Part shown: piece by piece, positions 25,368-33,782 of the stretch
Layout: the number at the start of each line of letters is the position of its first letter
How positions within the stretch are numbered: the first letter of the stretch is position 1
NCBI RefSeq assembly: GCF_028993575.1
Contig: NZ_CP118615.1
Coordinates: forward strand, 682,001 to 746,000
Origin: Micromonospora cathayae
Lineage (GTDB): Bacteria > Actinomycetota > Actinomycetes > Mycobacteriales > Micromonosporaceae
Length of the DNA stretch: 64,000 nucleotides
Reading direction: 5' to 3'
The notes under the pieces: model-generated
Told to the model about the DNA's origin: nothing
The model's database searches: none
The model's input: only the letters and a program-made list of their open reading frames with translations
Translations under genes and position numbers: made by a program

Positions 25368-25706
25368 ATGGCTGGTACCGGTCCCCGGCTCACCCCGCAG
25401 ACGGTCGAGGTGTTGCGGCTGCTCCTCGCCGCGCCGCCCGTGCCCCGCTACGGACGGGACATCGCCCGGGAGACGAACCTCAAGACCGGGACCCTGCATC
25501 CGATCCTGGCCCGGCTGGAGCTGGCCGGCTGGCTGGAGAGTTTCTGGGAGGACCCGGCCGAGCACGAGGACCAGGGGCGGCCCCGCCGGCGGTACTACCG
25601 CCTGACCGGCGACGGGGTACGGGTGGCCCGTTCGGCGGTCGCCGCCCGGACCGGGGACGCGCCCGCCACCGCCCGGTCCGCCCTGCGGCCCCGGCCCGGT
25701 TTCTAG
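25368..25706 (+). CDS. PadR-family transcriptional regulator
   Basis: The 112-aa protein has the PadR winged helix: TPQTVEVLRLLLAAPPVPRY, GRDIARETNLKTGTLHPILA (recognition helix) and a wing with GRPRRRYYRLTGDGVRVA. It lacks the long C-terminal coiled coil of classic PadR and so is the short subtype. It is leaderless by position of TAGACT. The next gene, 18 bases downstream, encodes a membrane protein of the kind often paired with short PadR regulators, suggesting autoregulated co-expression. The inducer is unknown. Confidence 0.9.
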   Translation: MAGTGPRLTPQTVEVLRLLLAAPPVPRYGRDIARETNLKTGTLHPILARLELAGWLESFWEDPAEHEDQGRPRRRYYRLTGDGVRVARSAVAARTGDAPATARSALRPRPGF

Positions 25707-25724
25707 GCCGGCGGGACGGACCGG

Positions 25725-26201
25725 ATGTCCGCGAGGAGGGTCGGCGGCGCGGTCGTCCGTCGCTGCGGGGCGGTCGCCGTGGTGACCGCGGACGCGGTGG
25801 GGATCATGGGTACCAGTCTCGGCCTGCTGGCCGGTCTGATCACCATGGCCGAGGCGGGCGGGTTGACGCAGAGCGCCGGCGGCGTGGGGGTGGCCGGCAT
25901 GGGGGTGGCCCTGCTGCGGTTGAACGGTTTCCTCCGCGACCTGGGCGGGACGTTCGGGCCCGGGTCGGGTACCCGGCCGGTGGGGTACGGGTTCACCGAG
26001 CGGGTCGTGTCGTGGGCCGGGACGCTGCTGCCCCCGGCCAGCCGGCACCGCTACGTGGCGGAGTGGCACGGGCTGGCGCACGACGCCCTGCACGAGCCGG
26101 GCGCGCCGTGGCACCGTCCGCTGACCGAGGCGTTCCAGTACGTGCGGGCGGCCGTGGTGCTGGCGGTCGTCCTGCGTACCGCCGGACGGACCAACCGCTG
26201 A
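25725..26201 (+). CDS. Small membrane protein paired with the PadR regulator
   Basis: The 158-aa protein has hydrophobic segments around 13-45 (VVTADAVGIMGTSLGLLAGL) and 48-66, and a weak one near the C-terminus (YVRAAVVLAVVLRTAG). Between them is a cytoplasmic segment LLPPASRHRYVAEWHGLAHD, reminiscent of the RYxEEW motif found in membrane proteins encoded beside PadR genes. No enzyme motif is visible. The ATG follows the PadR stop by 18 bases, so co-transcription is likely. Function is unknown. Confidence 0.7.
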   Translation: MSARRVGGAVVRRCGAVAVVTADAVGIMGTSLGLLAGLITMAEAGGLTQSAGGVGVAGMGVALLRLNGFLRDLGGTFGPGSGTRPVGYGFTERVVSWAGTLLPPASRHRYVAEWHGLAHDALHEPGAPWHRPLTEAFQYVRAAVVLAVVLRTAGRTNR

Positions 26202-26608
26202 GCACCTGCGCGACCTGGTCGCCGGGGATCGACCCGCTGCGGACGTCGGGTCAATGCCGTGCCGGGTCGTGTTGGCGACACCGAAAAGACGCCCCGACAC
26301 CTGGACCGGACTATCTCTAGCTAGGTAGTTTTCTGTGGTCGGCACCTCACCCGGTGTACCGACGACAGGGCCGGCTGCGGACCGCCGGTGACCACCGGAG
26401 AACGGGGGCGGTGGATCACGGCACGGACCCGCAGGGGCACCCGGTCTGGGCGGGCCGGCGGGCAAGGGGTCTCCGCCGGCCCGTTCCCACCCGCCTGCCG
26501 GCCGCACGCGTCGCCCGCACGGTGCCACCCCCGCCCGGGTCGCCCGCCGCACGCGCGCCGGCCGCACGGGCGGCTACCGCACGGGCGGCTACCGCACCGG
26601 CGGGCGGG
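26202..26608. other. Convergent gap with operator-like dyad and repeats
   Basis: This 407-base interval lies between two converging genes, so no promoter is expected, yet it holds an A+T-rich dyad (26310-26330) followed by TTTTCTG. Near 26562-26591 there are two exact 15-bp copies of CCGCACGGGCGGCTA. No ORF is convincing. Confidence 0.5.
26310..26330. promoter_or_regulatory. CTATCTCTAGCTAGGTAG dyad, PadR-operator-like
   Basis: An imperfect dyad centred on TAGCTA in otherwise very GC-rich DNA. A+T-rich dyads of this kind serve as PadR-family operators. Its place downstream of the padR gene pair is unexplained. Confidence 0.3.
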
Positions 26609-27529
26609 TCACTTCCGGGAGACCAGGGCGCGGCCGAAGAAGACCAGGTTGGCCGGCCGCTCGGCGAGCCGGCGCATCAGGTAGCCGTACCACTGGTCGC
26701 CGTAGGGTACGTAGGTCCGCACGGTGTGTCCGGCGGCCACCAGCCGGGCCTGCTCCTCCGGTCGGATGCCGTAGAGCAGCTGGAACTCGAAGCTGTCCGG
26801 CCCCCGGTCGAACCAGCGCGCCCGGTCCTCCCCGATCGCGATCATGCGCGGGTCGTGGGTGGCGAGCATCGGGTACCCCTCGCCGGAGAGCAGCACGTTC
26901 AGGCAGCGGACGTAGGAGCGGTCCACGTCCCGGGCCGACTGGTACGCCACCGACTCCGGCTCCCGGTACGCGCCCTTGCACAGGCGTACCCGGGAACCGG
27001 CGGTGGCCAGGTCCCGGCAGTCCGCCTCGGTGCGCCGCAGGTACGCCTGGAGCACCGCCCCGGTACGCGGATGGTCCTTGCGCAGCTTCGCCAGGATGTC
27101 CAGCGTCGAGTCGGTGGTGGTGTGGTCCTCCATGTCCAGGGTGACCGTGGTGCCCGCCTCGTCGGCGGCGACGCAGATGGCCCGCGCGTTGTCGTAGGCG
27201 AGCTGCTCGTCGAACTTCTGGCCGAGCGCGGAGAGCTTGACGCTGACCTCGGCGGCCGGGGTGAGCCCGGCGGCGTGCAGCGCCCGCAGGAGGGTGCGGT
27301 ACTCCTCCCGGGTGGCCTCGGCCTGCCCGGGGGTGACGGTGTCCTCGCCCAGGTGGTCGAGGGTGACCGTGAGGCCGCCAGCGACGAGTTCGCGGGTCGC
27401 GCGCAACGCGTCGTCGGTGCCGGTGCCGGCGACGAACCGGCGGACGACGTCCCGGGTGTAGGGAGCCGTCTCGACGAGCCGCTCCACCCGGGATGACCGG
27501 GCGGCGGCGAGGATGACCGAACGGAGCAT
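26609..27529 (-). CDS. Proline dehydrogenase (monofunctional)
   Basis: The 306-aa FAD-dependent enzyme oxidises proline to 1-pyrroline-5-carboxylate. The barrel motifs are visible: VSVKLSALGQKFDEQLAY, TVTLDMEDHTTTDSTLDIL, QAYLRRTEADC, VRLCKGAYREPESVAY and FEFQLLYGIRPEEQARL. The length fits the monofunctional PRODH of actinobacteria, with a separate P5C dehydrogenase gene elsewhere (not in this window). ATG 27529 is chosen because TACGCT lies six bases upstream as a leaderless -10; the open frame extends to 28009 but overlaps the divergent lipoprotein gene. Confidence 0.93.
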   Translation of the reverse strand: MLRSVILAAARSSRVERLVETAPYTRDVVRRFVAGTGTDDALRATRELVAGGLTVTLDHLGEDTVTPGQAEATREEYRTLLRALHAAGLTPAAEVSVKLSALGQKFDEQLAYDNARAICVAADEAGTTVTLDMEDHTTTDSTLDILAKLRKDHPRTGAVLQAYLRRTEADCRDLATAGSRVRLCKGAYREPESVAYQSARDVDRSYVRCLNVLLSGEGYPMLATHDPRMIAIGEDRARWFDRGPDSFEFQLLYGIRPEEQARLVAAGHTVRTYVPYGDQWYGYLMRRLAERPANLVFFGRALVSRK

Positions 27530-27535
27530 GAGCTG

Positions 27536-27541
27536 AGCGTA
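27536..27541 (-). promoter_or_regulatory. -10 element of leaderless proline dehydrogenase transcript
   Basis: TACGCT on the minus strand, six bases before the ATG. Confidence 0.5.
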
Positions 27542-27758
27542 ACGCCAGCGGTCCGACCCGCGCCCGGCAGCGGCCCGCCCGACCGACGCGCCCGCCCGGC
27601 AGGAGCCCGCCCGACCGACGCGCCTCGCCCGGTAGCGGCCCGCCCGGCCGGCGGCCGGTGAACGCACCCCGCCCGGACCGGCCCCCGGCACCCGCACCGT
27701 CCGGCCCGACACCCTGCACGACCGGGGGACGACGAGGTGGCGGGCATGGGTTACAACG

Positions 27759-28034
27759 ATGTCCGTGGAACAACGCTCACCCCGCCGGCTGCGGTCGGCC
27801 ACCGTGCAGCTCGGCGCGCTGACCGCGCTCGCGCTGGCCCTGTCCGGCTGCAACATGACCGGCGACGACGACGATGACGACTGCGCCCTCGGCCCGACGG
27901 GCGGGGGCGACACCGTCGCGCTGGCGCTGCGGGTACCGGCCCCGGCGAGCGGGCGGGCCGAACCGGCCCCGGTCTCGCAGGCGGTGCCGGAGCGGGGCGG
28001 GTTCGGCACCCACCTCGCCTCCTGCGGCGGTTGA
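27759..28034 (+). CDS. Small Asp-rich lipoprotein
   Basis: The 91-aa product begins MSVEQRSPRRLRSATVQLGA, has a hydrophobic core LTALALALSGC with a lipobox Cys at about residue 31, then NMTGDDDDDDCALGPTGGG, a six-Asp run. The acidic run could bind a metal ion. It is immediately followed (one base after its TGA) by the Gsp-synthase-like gene, so the two are coupled. An in-frame GTG at 27765 is an alternative start. I do not recognise a family, but small proteins of this layout precede Gsp-synthase-like genes in actinomycetes, as inference. Confidence 0.65.
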   Translation: MSVEQRSPRRLRSATVQLGALTALALALSGCNMTGDDDDDDCALGPTGGGDTVALALRVPAPASGRAEPAPVSQAVPERGGFGTHLASCGG

Positions 28035-28035
28035 C

Positions 28036-29208
28036 GTGCGCCGCGAGCCGCACACCCCGCGCGCCGGCTGGAACGAGACCATCCGCGAGCAGGGGCTGAT
28101 CTACGTCGACACCGAGCTGCCCGACGGCGGCATCATGTCGTACTGGGACGAGACCGCCGGGTACGCCTTCGAGCTGGACGAGGTGCTCCGGCTGGAGGAG
28201 GCCACCGAGGAGCTGCACCGGATGTCGGTCGCCGCCGCCGAGCACGTGGTGGCCCGCAACCGGTACGCCGAGTTCGGCATCCCGGAGTGGGCGGCCGAGG
28301 CGGTGGCCCGGTCGCTGCGCGAACAGCCGCCCACCCTGTACGGCCGGTTCGACCTCTGCTACGACGGCTCGTGGCCGCCGAAACTGCTCGAGTACAACGC
28401 GGACACCCCGACCTCGCTGGTCGAGGCGGGCATCGTGCAGTGGTTCTGGCTGGAGGACACCCACCCCGACCTGGACCAGTGGAACAGCCTGCACGAGCGG
28501 CTGATCGCCGCCTGGCACCGGATCGGCCGGGGCCTGCACGAGCCGACCGTGCACGTGGCCTGGTCGAAGGAGGAGGAGGTCACCGCGGAGGACCAGATGA
28601 CCGCCGGTTACCTCGCCGAGTGCGCCCGCCAGGCCGGGTTGAAGGTGGAGCTGATCACGATCCAGGAGGTCGGCTGGGACGGCCGGCGTTTCGTCGACGG
28701 CGCGGACCGGCCGATCACCACCTGCTTCAAGCTGTACCCGTGGGAGTGGATGCTCACCGAACCGTACGGGCGGCTCGCCCTGGAGCCGGGCACCCCGACC
28801 ACCTGGATCGAGCCGGCCTGGAAGCTGCTGCTGTCGAACAAGGCGCTGCTGGCCGTGCTGTGGGAGCTGTACCCGGGACACGAGCTGCTGCTGCCGGCGT
28901 ACCTCGACTCGCCCCGGGGGATGTCCGAGTACGTGGCGAAGCCGCTGCTGGGCCGGGAGGGCGGCTCGGTCCGGATCGTGACGGCCGGCGGTACGGAGAT
29001 CAGCAATCCGAGCATCTACGGCGACGAGGGCTTCTGCTACCAGGAGTTCCGGGCACTGCCCGAGTTCGCCGGCAACCGGGTGGTGCTGGGGAGCTGGATC
29101 GTGGCCGGCGAGTCGGCCGGGGTGGGGCTCCGGGAGAGCCGGAGTCTGATCACCGACGGGTACGCCCGGTTCCTGCCCCACTACATCGATGCGCCACGCC
29201 CATCCTGA
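28036..29208 (+). CDS. Glutathionylspermidine synthase-like ATP-grasp enzyme
   Basis: The 390-aa protein matches the C-terminal synthetase fold of glutathionylspermidine synthase: WNETIREQGLIYVDTELPDG, GRFDLCYDGSWPPKLLEYNA, ADTPTSLVEAGIVQWFW, and an ATP-grasp region with AYLDSPRGMSEYVAKPLLGR and EGGSVRI. The amidase half of the E. coli enzyme is absent. Mycothiol producers normally lack glutathione, so the ligase probably joins another amine to another carboxylate. The GTG start lies one base after the lipoprotein stop. The longer frame from 27874 crosses the lipoprotein gene and is not used. Confidence 0.88.
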   Translation: MRREPHTPRAGWNETIREQGLIYVDTELPDGGIMSYWDETAGYAFELDEVLRLEEATEELHRMSVAAAEHVVARNRYAEFGIPEWAAEAVARSLREQPPTLYGRFDLCYDGSWPPKLLEYNADTPTSLVEAGIVQWFWLEDTHPDLDQWNSLHERLIAAWHRIGRGLHEPTVHVAWSKEEEVTAEDQMTAGYLAECARQAGLKVELITIQEVGWDGRRFVDGADRPITTCFKLYPWEWMLTEPYGRLALEPGTPTTWIEPAWKLLLSNKALLAVLWELYPGHELLLPAYLDSPRGMSEYVAKPLLGREGGSVRIVTAGGTEISNPSIYGDEGFCYQEFRALPEFAGNRVVLGSWIVAGESAGVGLRESRSLITDGYARFLPHYIDAPRPS

Positions 29209-29214
29209 GTCGTC

Positions 29215-29220
29215 TACCGT
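29215..29220 (+). promoter_or_regulatory. -10 element of leaderless CGNR-protein transcript
   Basis: TACCGT, six bases before GTG 29227. Confidence 0.5.
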
Positions 29221-29226
29221 TGAAGT

Positions 29227-29790
29227 GTGAACTTCGACGCGTACGCCCGGAACGGCGTTGACCTCGTCAACGCCCGTCTGGACGACCTCGACGACCTCCG
29301 TGCCCTCCTTCCCGCCGAGCACAGCAGGACGCGTGACGAGCTGGCCGAACGGGATCTGGCGATCTTCCGGCGGGCCCAGAAACGGCTGCGGGACGTCTTC
29401 GGGTACGGCACCTCCGGCCGGGACGCCGAGGCGGTGGCCGAGCTGAACGCCCTGCTCGAGGCGTACCCGGTGCACCCGCACATCTCCGGGCACGACTCCA
29501 GCGACTGGCACATGCACCCGGCGAGCCGGGGCGCCTCGATCGCGGTGGACTACCTGGCCGGCGCGGTGTGGGGGCTGTCGGTCTGGCTCTGCGAGTACGG
29601 CAGCGCCCGGTTCGGGGTGTGTGCGGACGAACGCTGCGGCAACGTCTACCTGGACACTTCGTCGAACTGTTGCCGGCGGTTCTGTTCGGAACGCTGCGCC
29701 ACCCGGTCGCACGTGGCCGCGCACCGGGCCCGCAAGCGGGCCGCCAGCGAGTCGGTCACCGCCGGGCAGCCGCTCGCCCCGGTGAGCTGA
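29227..29790 (+). CDS. CGNR zinc-finger (ABATE-domain) protein
   Basis: The 187-aa protein has an N-terminal helical ABATE-like domain (YARNGVDLVNARLDDLDDLR) and a C-terminal CGNR zinc finger: FGVCADERCGNVYLDTSSNC, RRFCSERCATRSHVAAHRAR. The four cysteines (C-x4-C...C-x3-C spacing) should bind zinc and the Arg-rich end should contact DNA; the family is thought to be stress-linked transcription regulators. It starts with GTG and has a leaderless -10. It follows the Gsp-synthase gene by 18 bases but has its own promoter. Confidence 0.85.
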   Translation: MNFDAYARNGVDLVNARLDDLDDLRALLPAEHSRTRDELAERDLAIFRRAQKRLRDVFGYGTSGRDAEAVAELNALLEAYPVHPHISGHDSSDWHMHPASRGASIAVDYLAGAVWGLSVWLCEYGSARFGVCADERCGNVYLDTSSNCCRRFCSERCATRSHVAAHRARKRAASESVTAGQPLAPVS

Positions 29791-29868
29791 GCCGGGCAGA
29801 GCCCCGGGCCGGTGAGCTGAGCCCGGCAGCCCCGGGGCCGCCGGCGGCCCCGGGGACGGTACGGGCGC

Positions 29869-30675
29869 TCAGGCCTCGATCGGGGACGGCGCGGTGAGGT
29901 GCTGTCGGGCGAACTCCAGGGCGGCCCGCAGGTCGGCCTCGCGCTCCGCGCGGCTCTTCGCGCCCCGGGTCGCCACCTCCACCGCCACCGAACCGGTGAA
30001 GCCCCGACCGGCCAGCGAGGAGAGCAGCGCGCCGCAGGGCTGGGTGCCCCGGCCGGGGACCAGGTGCTCGTCGCGTCCCTCGCCGGTGCCGTCGCCGAGG
30101 TGGACGTGGGCCAGCCGGTCCCCCATCCGGTCGGCCATCGCCAGCGAGTCGGTGTGCGAGGCGGCGCAGTGCGACAGGTCGAGCGTGTAGGCGTCGTACC
30201 CGGTCTCGGTCGGGTCCCAGCCCGGCACGTACGGGACGAACTGCCGGCCGGCCATCCGTACCGGGTACATGTTCTCCACCGCGAAGCTCAACCCGCCGTG
30301 CTGGCGGCCGATCTCGGCGATCCCGTCGGCGAAGCTCCGGGCGTAGTCACGCTGCCAGGTGAAGGGCGGGTGGACGACGACGGTCGGGGCCTCCAGGGTC
30401 TCGGCCAGCTCGGCCGCCTTCCGCAGCCGCTGCCACGGGTCGGGGCTCCACACCCGCTGGGTGACCAGCAGACAGGGCGCGTGCACGCTGAGCACCGGCA
30501 CGCCGTAGTGCGCGGCGAGACCACGCAGCGCGCCGGCGTCCTGGCTGACGGCGTCCGTCCAGACCATCACCTCGACGCCGTCGTAGCCGAGCGCCGCGGC
30601 CAGTTGGAAGGCCGCCGCGGTCGGCTCGGGGAAGACCGAGGAACTGGAGAGGAGGACGGGAACGCGGGAAGTCAC
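29869..30675 (-). CDS. Sugar phosphate isomerase/epimerase-like TIM barrel
   Basis: The 268-aa protein begins (GTG) [18 protein letters not shown] and shows the xylose-isomerase-like/AP-endonuclease-2 TIM barrel pattern: [68 protein letters not shown] and [10 protein letters not shown]. The His, Glu and Asp that would bind divalent metal are present. Start GTG 30675 has TACCCT seven bases upstream (leaderless); 17 extra codons to 30726 lie across that box. The substrate is unknown. It is adjacent to the Ppx/GppA gene on the same strand but 97 bases apart. Confidence 0.85.
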   Translation of the reverse strand: MTSRVPVLLSSSSVFPEPTAAAFQLAAALGYDGVEVMVWTDAVSQDAGALRGLAAHYGVPVLSVHAPCLLVTQRVWSPDPWQRLRKAAELAETLEAPTVVVHPPFTWQRDYARSFADGIAEIGRQHGGLSFAVENMYPVRMAGRQFVPYVPGWDPTETGYDAYTLDLSHCAASHTDSLAMADRMGDRLAHVHLGDGTGEGRDEHLVPGRGTQPCGALLSSLAGRGFTGSVAVEVATRGAKSRAEREADLRAALEFARQHLTAPSPIEA

Positions 30676-30682
30676 ACGACCC

Positions 30683-30688
30683 AGGGTA
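30683..30688 (-). promoter_or_regulatory. -10 element of leaderless isomerase transcript
   Basis: TACCCT on the minus strand, seven bases before the GTG start. Confidence 0.5.
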
Positions 30689-30772
30689 ACCCGCGTCGAT
30701 GACGGCATCGTGACGAGCAGCCGCAAACCACCCGTAACCTCCGCGCCGGATCACAGCGGGGTCCGCGCCGGA

Positions 30773-31717
30773 TCACACCGGCCCGAGGTGGTCCAGCCGG
30801 CGCAGGATGACCCCCTCCCGCAGCGCCCACGGGCAGATGTCCAGCGACTCGACGTCGAGCCGGCGCAGCACCGCCTCGGCCACCACCGCCCCGGCCAGAA
30901 GCTGGTGCGAGCGGCCGACGCTGACCCCCTCCAGGCCGGCGAGCTGGGCCGGCGGGATGTGCCGGACGAAGTTGAGCACCTGACGCAGCCCGGTACGGGT
31001 CAACCGGCGCGGGGCCCACAGGCCGGCGCTGGAGGGGGCCGCACCGGCCAGCCGGGCCAGCGTGCGGAACGTCTTCGAGGTGGCGACCGGCCGTTCCCAG
31101 CCGACGCCGGTCATCTGCTCGACCACCGGGTCGAGCATCCCGTCGACGTACTCCCGCAGGTCGTCGACGACCTCGGCCGGCGGCGGGGCCGCGCTGGTCG
31201 GGTCGACGGCGAGCCGGTCGCGGGTCAACCGGCCGGCCCCGAGCGGCAGCGACACCGCCACGTCCGGGTACTCGTCGATGCCGGCCGCGATCTCCAGCGA
31301 GCCGCCGCCGATGTCCAGCGCCAGCAGCCGCCCGGCCGACCAGCCGAACCACCGGCGGACGGCGAGGAAGGTCAGCCGCGCCTCGTCCGCCCCGGCCAGC
31401 ACCTCCAGCCGTACGCCGGTCTCCTCGCGGACCCGGGCCAGCACCTCGGCGGCGTTGGTGGCGTCCCGGACGGCGGAGGTGGCGAAGGCGAGCAGGTCCT
31501 CGGTGTCCAGCCGGGTGGCCGCCTCCCGCGCCGTCCCGACCGCCGCCACCAGGGCGTCGGCACCCGCGTCGGTCAGCGCGCCGTCCGGGCCGAGCTGCTC
31601 GGCCAGCCGGAGCACCGCCTTCTCGGAGTGCGCCGGCCACGGGTGCGCGCCGTGATGCGCGTCCACCACCAGCAGGTGCACCGTGTTGGAACCGACGTCG
31701 AGAACTCCCAGTCGCAT
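30773..31717 (-). CDS. Ppx/GppA-family exopolyphosphatase
   Basis: The 314-aa enzyme belongs to the sugar kinase/Hsp70/actin superfamily: [20 protein letters not shown] is phosphate loop 1, [14 protein letters not shown] follows, and [16 protein letters not shown] is loop 2. It has the size of actinobacterial Ppx1/Ppx2 and so would remove terminal phosphate from polyphosphate or hydrolyse pppGpp. ATG 31717 is seven bases after a leaderless -10 (TAGTGT). It is divergent from the Cys-rich protein gene, with 73 bases between starts. Which substrate it prefers cannot be read from sequence. Confidence 0.93.
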   Translation of the reverse strand: MRLGVLDVGSNTVHLLVVDAHHGAHPWPAHSEKAVLRLAEQLGPDGALTDAGADALVAAVGTAREAATRLDTEDLLAFATSAVRDATNAAEVLARVREETGVRLEVLAGADEARLTFLAVRRWFGWSAGRLLALDIGGGSLEIAAGIDEYPDVAVSLPLGAGRLTRDRLAVDPTSAAPPPAEVVDDLREYVDGMLDPVVEQMTGVGWERPVATSKTFRTLARLAGAAPSSAGLWAPRRLTRTGLRQVLNFVRHIPPAQLAGLEGVSVGRSHQLLAGAVVAEAVLRRLDVESLDICPWALREGVILRRLDHLGPV

Positions 31718-31724
31718 GGGGAAG

Positions 31725-31730
31725 ACACTA
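31725..31730 (-). promoter_or_regulatory. -10 element of leaderless ppx transcript
   Basis: TAGTGT on the minus strand, seven bases before the ATG. Confidence 0.5.
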
Positions 31731-31778
31731 GGTCCCGCACGATCGTCCGGCTCGCCGGCCGGGCGGCACCGCTGGGCG

Positions 31779-31784
31779 TACCCT
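31779..31784 (+). promoter_or_regulatory. -10 element of leaderless Cys-rich-protein transcript
   Basis: TACCCT, six bases before ATG 31791. It faces the ppx promoter 48 bases away. Confidence 0.5.
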
Positions 31785-31790
31785 GGCCGA

Positions 31791-32600
31791 ATGAGCGTTC
31801 CGGTGGAGATCCGAGTGCTGGTGGACGACCCGGCCGACCCGCGCAGCCGGGAGGTCGCGCTGGATTTCCCCCGGGAGTGGATCGAGTTCGTCGACCCGGC
31901 CGACGAGCAGCACGTGGTACGCGCCGACCTGACCTGGCTGCTGTCCCGGTGGACGTGCGTGTTCAGGCGCGGCTGCCACGGCATCGTCGCCGGTCGGGCC
32001 GCGGACGGCTGCTGTTCGCACGGCGCGTTCTTCACCGACGCCGACGACGAGAAGCGGGTCCGGGCCGCCGCGAAGCGGCTCACCCCGCAGACCTGGCAGC
32101 ACCACCGGCGCGGCTTCAAGAACTGGACCGAGGTGGACACCATCGACGGCGAGAAGCCGGCCCGGCGGACCGCCACCCAGGGGCCCGACGGGCCCTGCGT
32201 CTTCCTCAACGACGCCGACTTCGCCGGTGGGGGCGGCTGCGCGCTGCACGCCCAGGCGCTGCGCGACGGCGTGCACCCGCTGGAGTACAAGCCGGACGTC
32301 TGCTGGCAGTTGCCGATCCGGCGGGACCAGGAGTGGCGCAAGCGGCCGGACGACACCCAGGTGCTGGTGTCGACCCTGGCGGAGTTCGACCGGCGGGGCT
32401 GGGGGTCGGGCGGGCACGACCTGGACTGGTGGTGCACCTCGTCACCGGACGCGCACGTCGGCGGCGAGCCGATGTACCTGTCGTACGCCCCGGAGCTGAC
32501 CGCGCTGATCGGCGCCGCCGCGTACGCCCGGCTGGCCGAGCTGTGCGCGGCCCGGTACCGGCAGGGCCAGATCGCCCCGCACCCGGCCAGCCCGGCCTGA
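31791..32600 (+). CDS. Cys-rich, metal-cluster-type conserved protein (DUF3109-like)
   Basis: The 269-aa protein carries eight or more conserved-looking cysteines and histidines: [47 protein letters not shown] and KPDVCWQLP. This layout (CxxxGxCC, C...N...GCxxH, KPxxC) resembles the DUF3109/YkgJ zinc- or iron-binding group. The chain ends with an Asp/Trp-rich stretch [19 protein letters not shown]. It has a leaderless promoter divergent from ppx. Function is not known; a metal or Fe-S cluster is an inference from the cysteine pattern. Confidence 0.7.
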   Translation: MSVPVEIRVLVDDPADPRSREVALDFPREWIEFVDPADEQHVVRADLTWLLSRWTCVFRRGCHGIVAGRAADGCCSHGAFFTDADDEKRVRAAAKRLTPQTWQHHRRGFKNWTEVDTIDGEKPARRTATQGPDGPCVFLNDADFAGGGGCALHAQALRDGVHPLEYKPDVCWQLPIRRDQEWRKRPDDTQVLVSTLAEFDRRGWGSGGHDLDWWCTSSPDAHVGGEPMYLSYAPELTALIGAAAYARLAELCAARYRQGQIAPHPASPA

Positions 32601-32633
32601 TCCACGCCCAGCCGGTTCTGGTAGCACGGTTGA

Positions 32634-32639
32634 TATCAT
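32634..32639 (+). promoter_or_regulatory. -10 element before the toxin-antitoxin operon
   Basis: TATCAT, seven bases before ATG 32647; it lies in GATATC, a small palindrome that could take part in autoregulation. Confidence 0.45.
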
Positions 32640-32646
32640 CGGGGGC

Positions 32647-32847
32647 ATGGCGATGACCCTGCGACTGGATGACGAGCGTGAGGCCCAGCTCCGGCTGGCG
32701 GCCGAGGAGGAGGGCCGCGCCATGCACGCGGTCGTGGTCACCGCCATCGACGACTACCTGGCCCGACGAGACGCCAAGCAGTTCGAAAACCTCACGGACG
32801 AGATCATCGAGCGGCACGCCACCCTGCTGGCCAGGTTGGCCGAGTAG
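32647..32847 (+). CDS. Ribbon-helix-helix-type antitoxin
   Basis: The 66-aa protein opens with the RHH beta strand MAMTLRLDDEREAQL and helices LRLAAEEEGRAMHAVVVTAI and IDDYLARRD, then a charged tail KQFENLTDEIIERHATLLARL expected to bind and neutralise the toxin. A start at ATG 32653 is possible (two residues shorter). Its stop (TAG) shares one base with the toxin start, giving strict co-translation. The N-terminal domain should bind the operon promoter and repress it. Confidence 0.85.
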   Translation: MAMTLRLDDEREAQLRLAAEEEGRAMHAVVVTAIDDYLARRDAKQFENLTDEIIERHATLLARLAE

Positions 32848-33233
32848 TGTCCCGGGATCTCTACTACCCGACGCTGGCGGACGTGGCCCGGTTGGCCGAC
32901 AAGCTCGGCCTCCGGATCCGCGACGCGGGGCTCATCGAGTCCGCTCTGGCCCGACCCCAGACCAGCGTTTTCGGCCAGGCCGCCTACCCCGACACCTGGA
33001 CCAAGTCGGCAGCCCTGCTCCATTCCCTGGTGGGCAACCACCCGTTCCTAGACGGCAACAAGCGTATGGGCTGGATCGTCGCGGTGGCTTTCCTGCGCCG
33101 CAACGGCGCGGTCACCCCGAGTCAGCTCACCGGCGCGGATCAGGACGCGGCATACGACCTGGTGATCGGGGTGGCCGAGGGGCGGATCACCGAGGTGGAT
33201 CAGATCGGGGACCTGCTCCGCAAGGTGTTCTGA
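32847..33233 (+). CDS. doc: Doc-type (Fic fold) death-on-curing toxin
   Basis: The 128-aa protein is the length of phage P1 Doc (126). The active motif HPFLDGNKRMGW (His65 to Arg73) replaces the glycine of AMP-transferring Fic by Lys (NKR), as in Doc, which phosphorylates elongation factor Tu and stops translation. LYYPTLADVARLADKL at the N-terminus and VFGQAAYPDTWTKSAALLHS fit the Doc fold. The GTG start overlaps the antitoxin stop (TAGTG). Base composition is a little less GC-biased than the neighbours, consistent with possible acquisition. The two genes form a complete toxin-antitoxin operon. Confidence 0.88.
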   Translation: MSRDLYYPTLADVARLADKLGLRIRDAGLIESALARPQTSVFGQAAYPDTWTKSAALLHSLVGNHPFLDGNKRMGWIVAVAFLRRNGAVTPSQLTGADQDAAYDLVIGVAEGRITEVDQIGDLLRKVF

Positions 33234-33255
33234 CCGCCTGCCCCACCCCGGCCAG

Positions 33256-33765
33256 TCAGCTCCGGCTGGAGACGTCCCCGGCACCGGTGTCCGGCGGGCC
33301 GACGACGATCCCGTCCTCGTCGGCGCACACCCATACGCCGGGCGGGAAGACGCAGTTGCCGAAGAAGACCGGCACGTCCCGTTCACCGGCCCCGGTCTTG
33401 GTGCTCTTGCGCGGGTTCGAGCCGAGCGCCTTGATGCCGATCGGGAGTACGCGCAGGTCGGCGACGTCCCGGACGGCCCCGTTGACGATCACGCCGGCCC
33501 AGCCGTTCGCCACCGCCAGGCCGGCGATGACGTCACCGACCAGTGCCGCGTGCACCGATCCGCCGCCGTCGACCACCAGCACCCGGCCCTCCCCCGGCTC
33601 GGCGAGGATCGACTTCAGCAGGGCGTTGTCCTCGAAGCAGCGTACGGTGACCGCCGGGCCGTGGAAGGCGGGCCGGCCGCCGTACTGCCGGAACTGGGTG
33701 TCGCAGGAGCCGAGCGCGTCGCCGTACCGGTCGTAGCGGTCGGCGGTGCGGGGAGCAGCGGACAT
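33256..33765 (-). CDS. RraA-like protein with aldolase metal motif (HMG/CHA aldolase family)
   Basis: The 169-aa protein has the RraA fold ([38 protein letters not shown]). The Asp of GDV and the RD of AVRDV are separated by 20 residues, matching the D-x20-R-D metal motif of 4-hydroxy-4-methyl-2-oxoglutarate / 4-carboxy-4-hydroxy-2-oxoadipate aldolases and oxaloacetate decarboxylase; RNase-E inhibitors of the family often lack it. It is the last gene of the tct operon (17 bases after the MFS gene stop), which favours the metabolic role. Start ATG 33765 has AAAGGAAA upstream. Confidence 0.82.
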   Translation of the reverse strand: MSAAPRTADRYDRYGDALGSCDTQFRQYGGRPAFHGPAVTVRCFEDNALLKSILAEPGEGRVLVVDGGGSVHAALVGDVIAGLAVANGWAGVIVNGAVRDVADLRVLPIGIKALGSNPRKSTKTGAGERDVPVFFGNCVFPPGVWVCADEDGIVVGPPDTGAGDVSSRS

Positions 33766-33782
33766 GGTGTTTCCTTTCTCTC

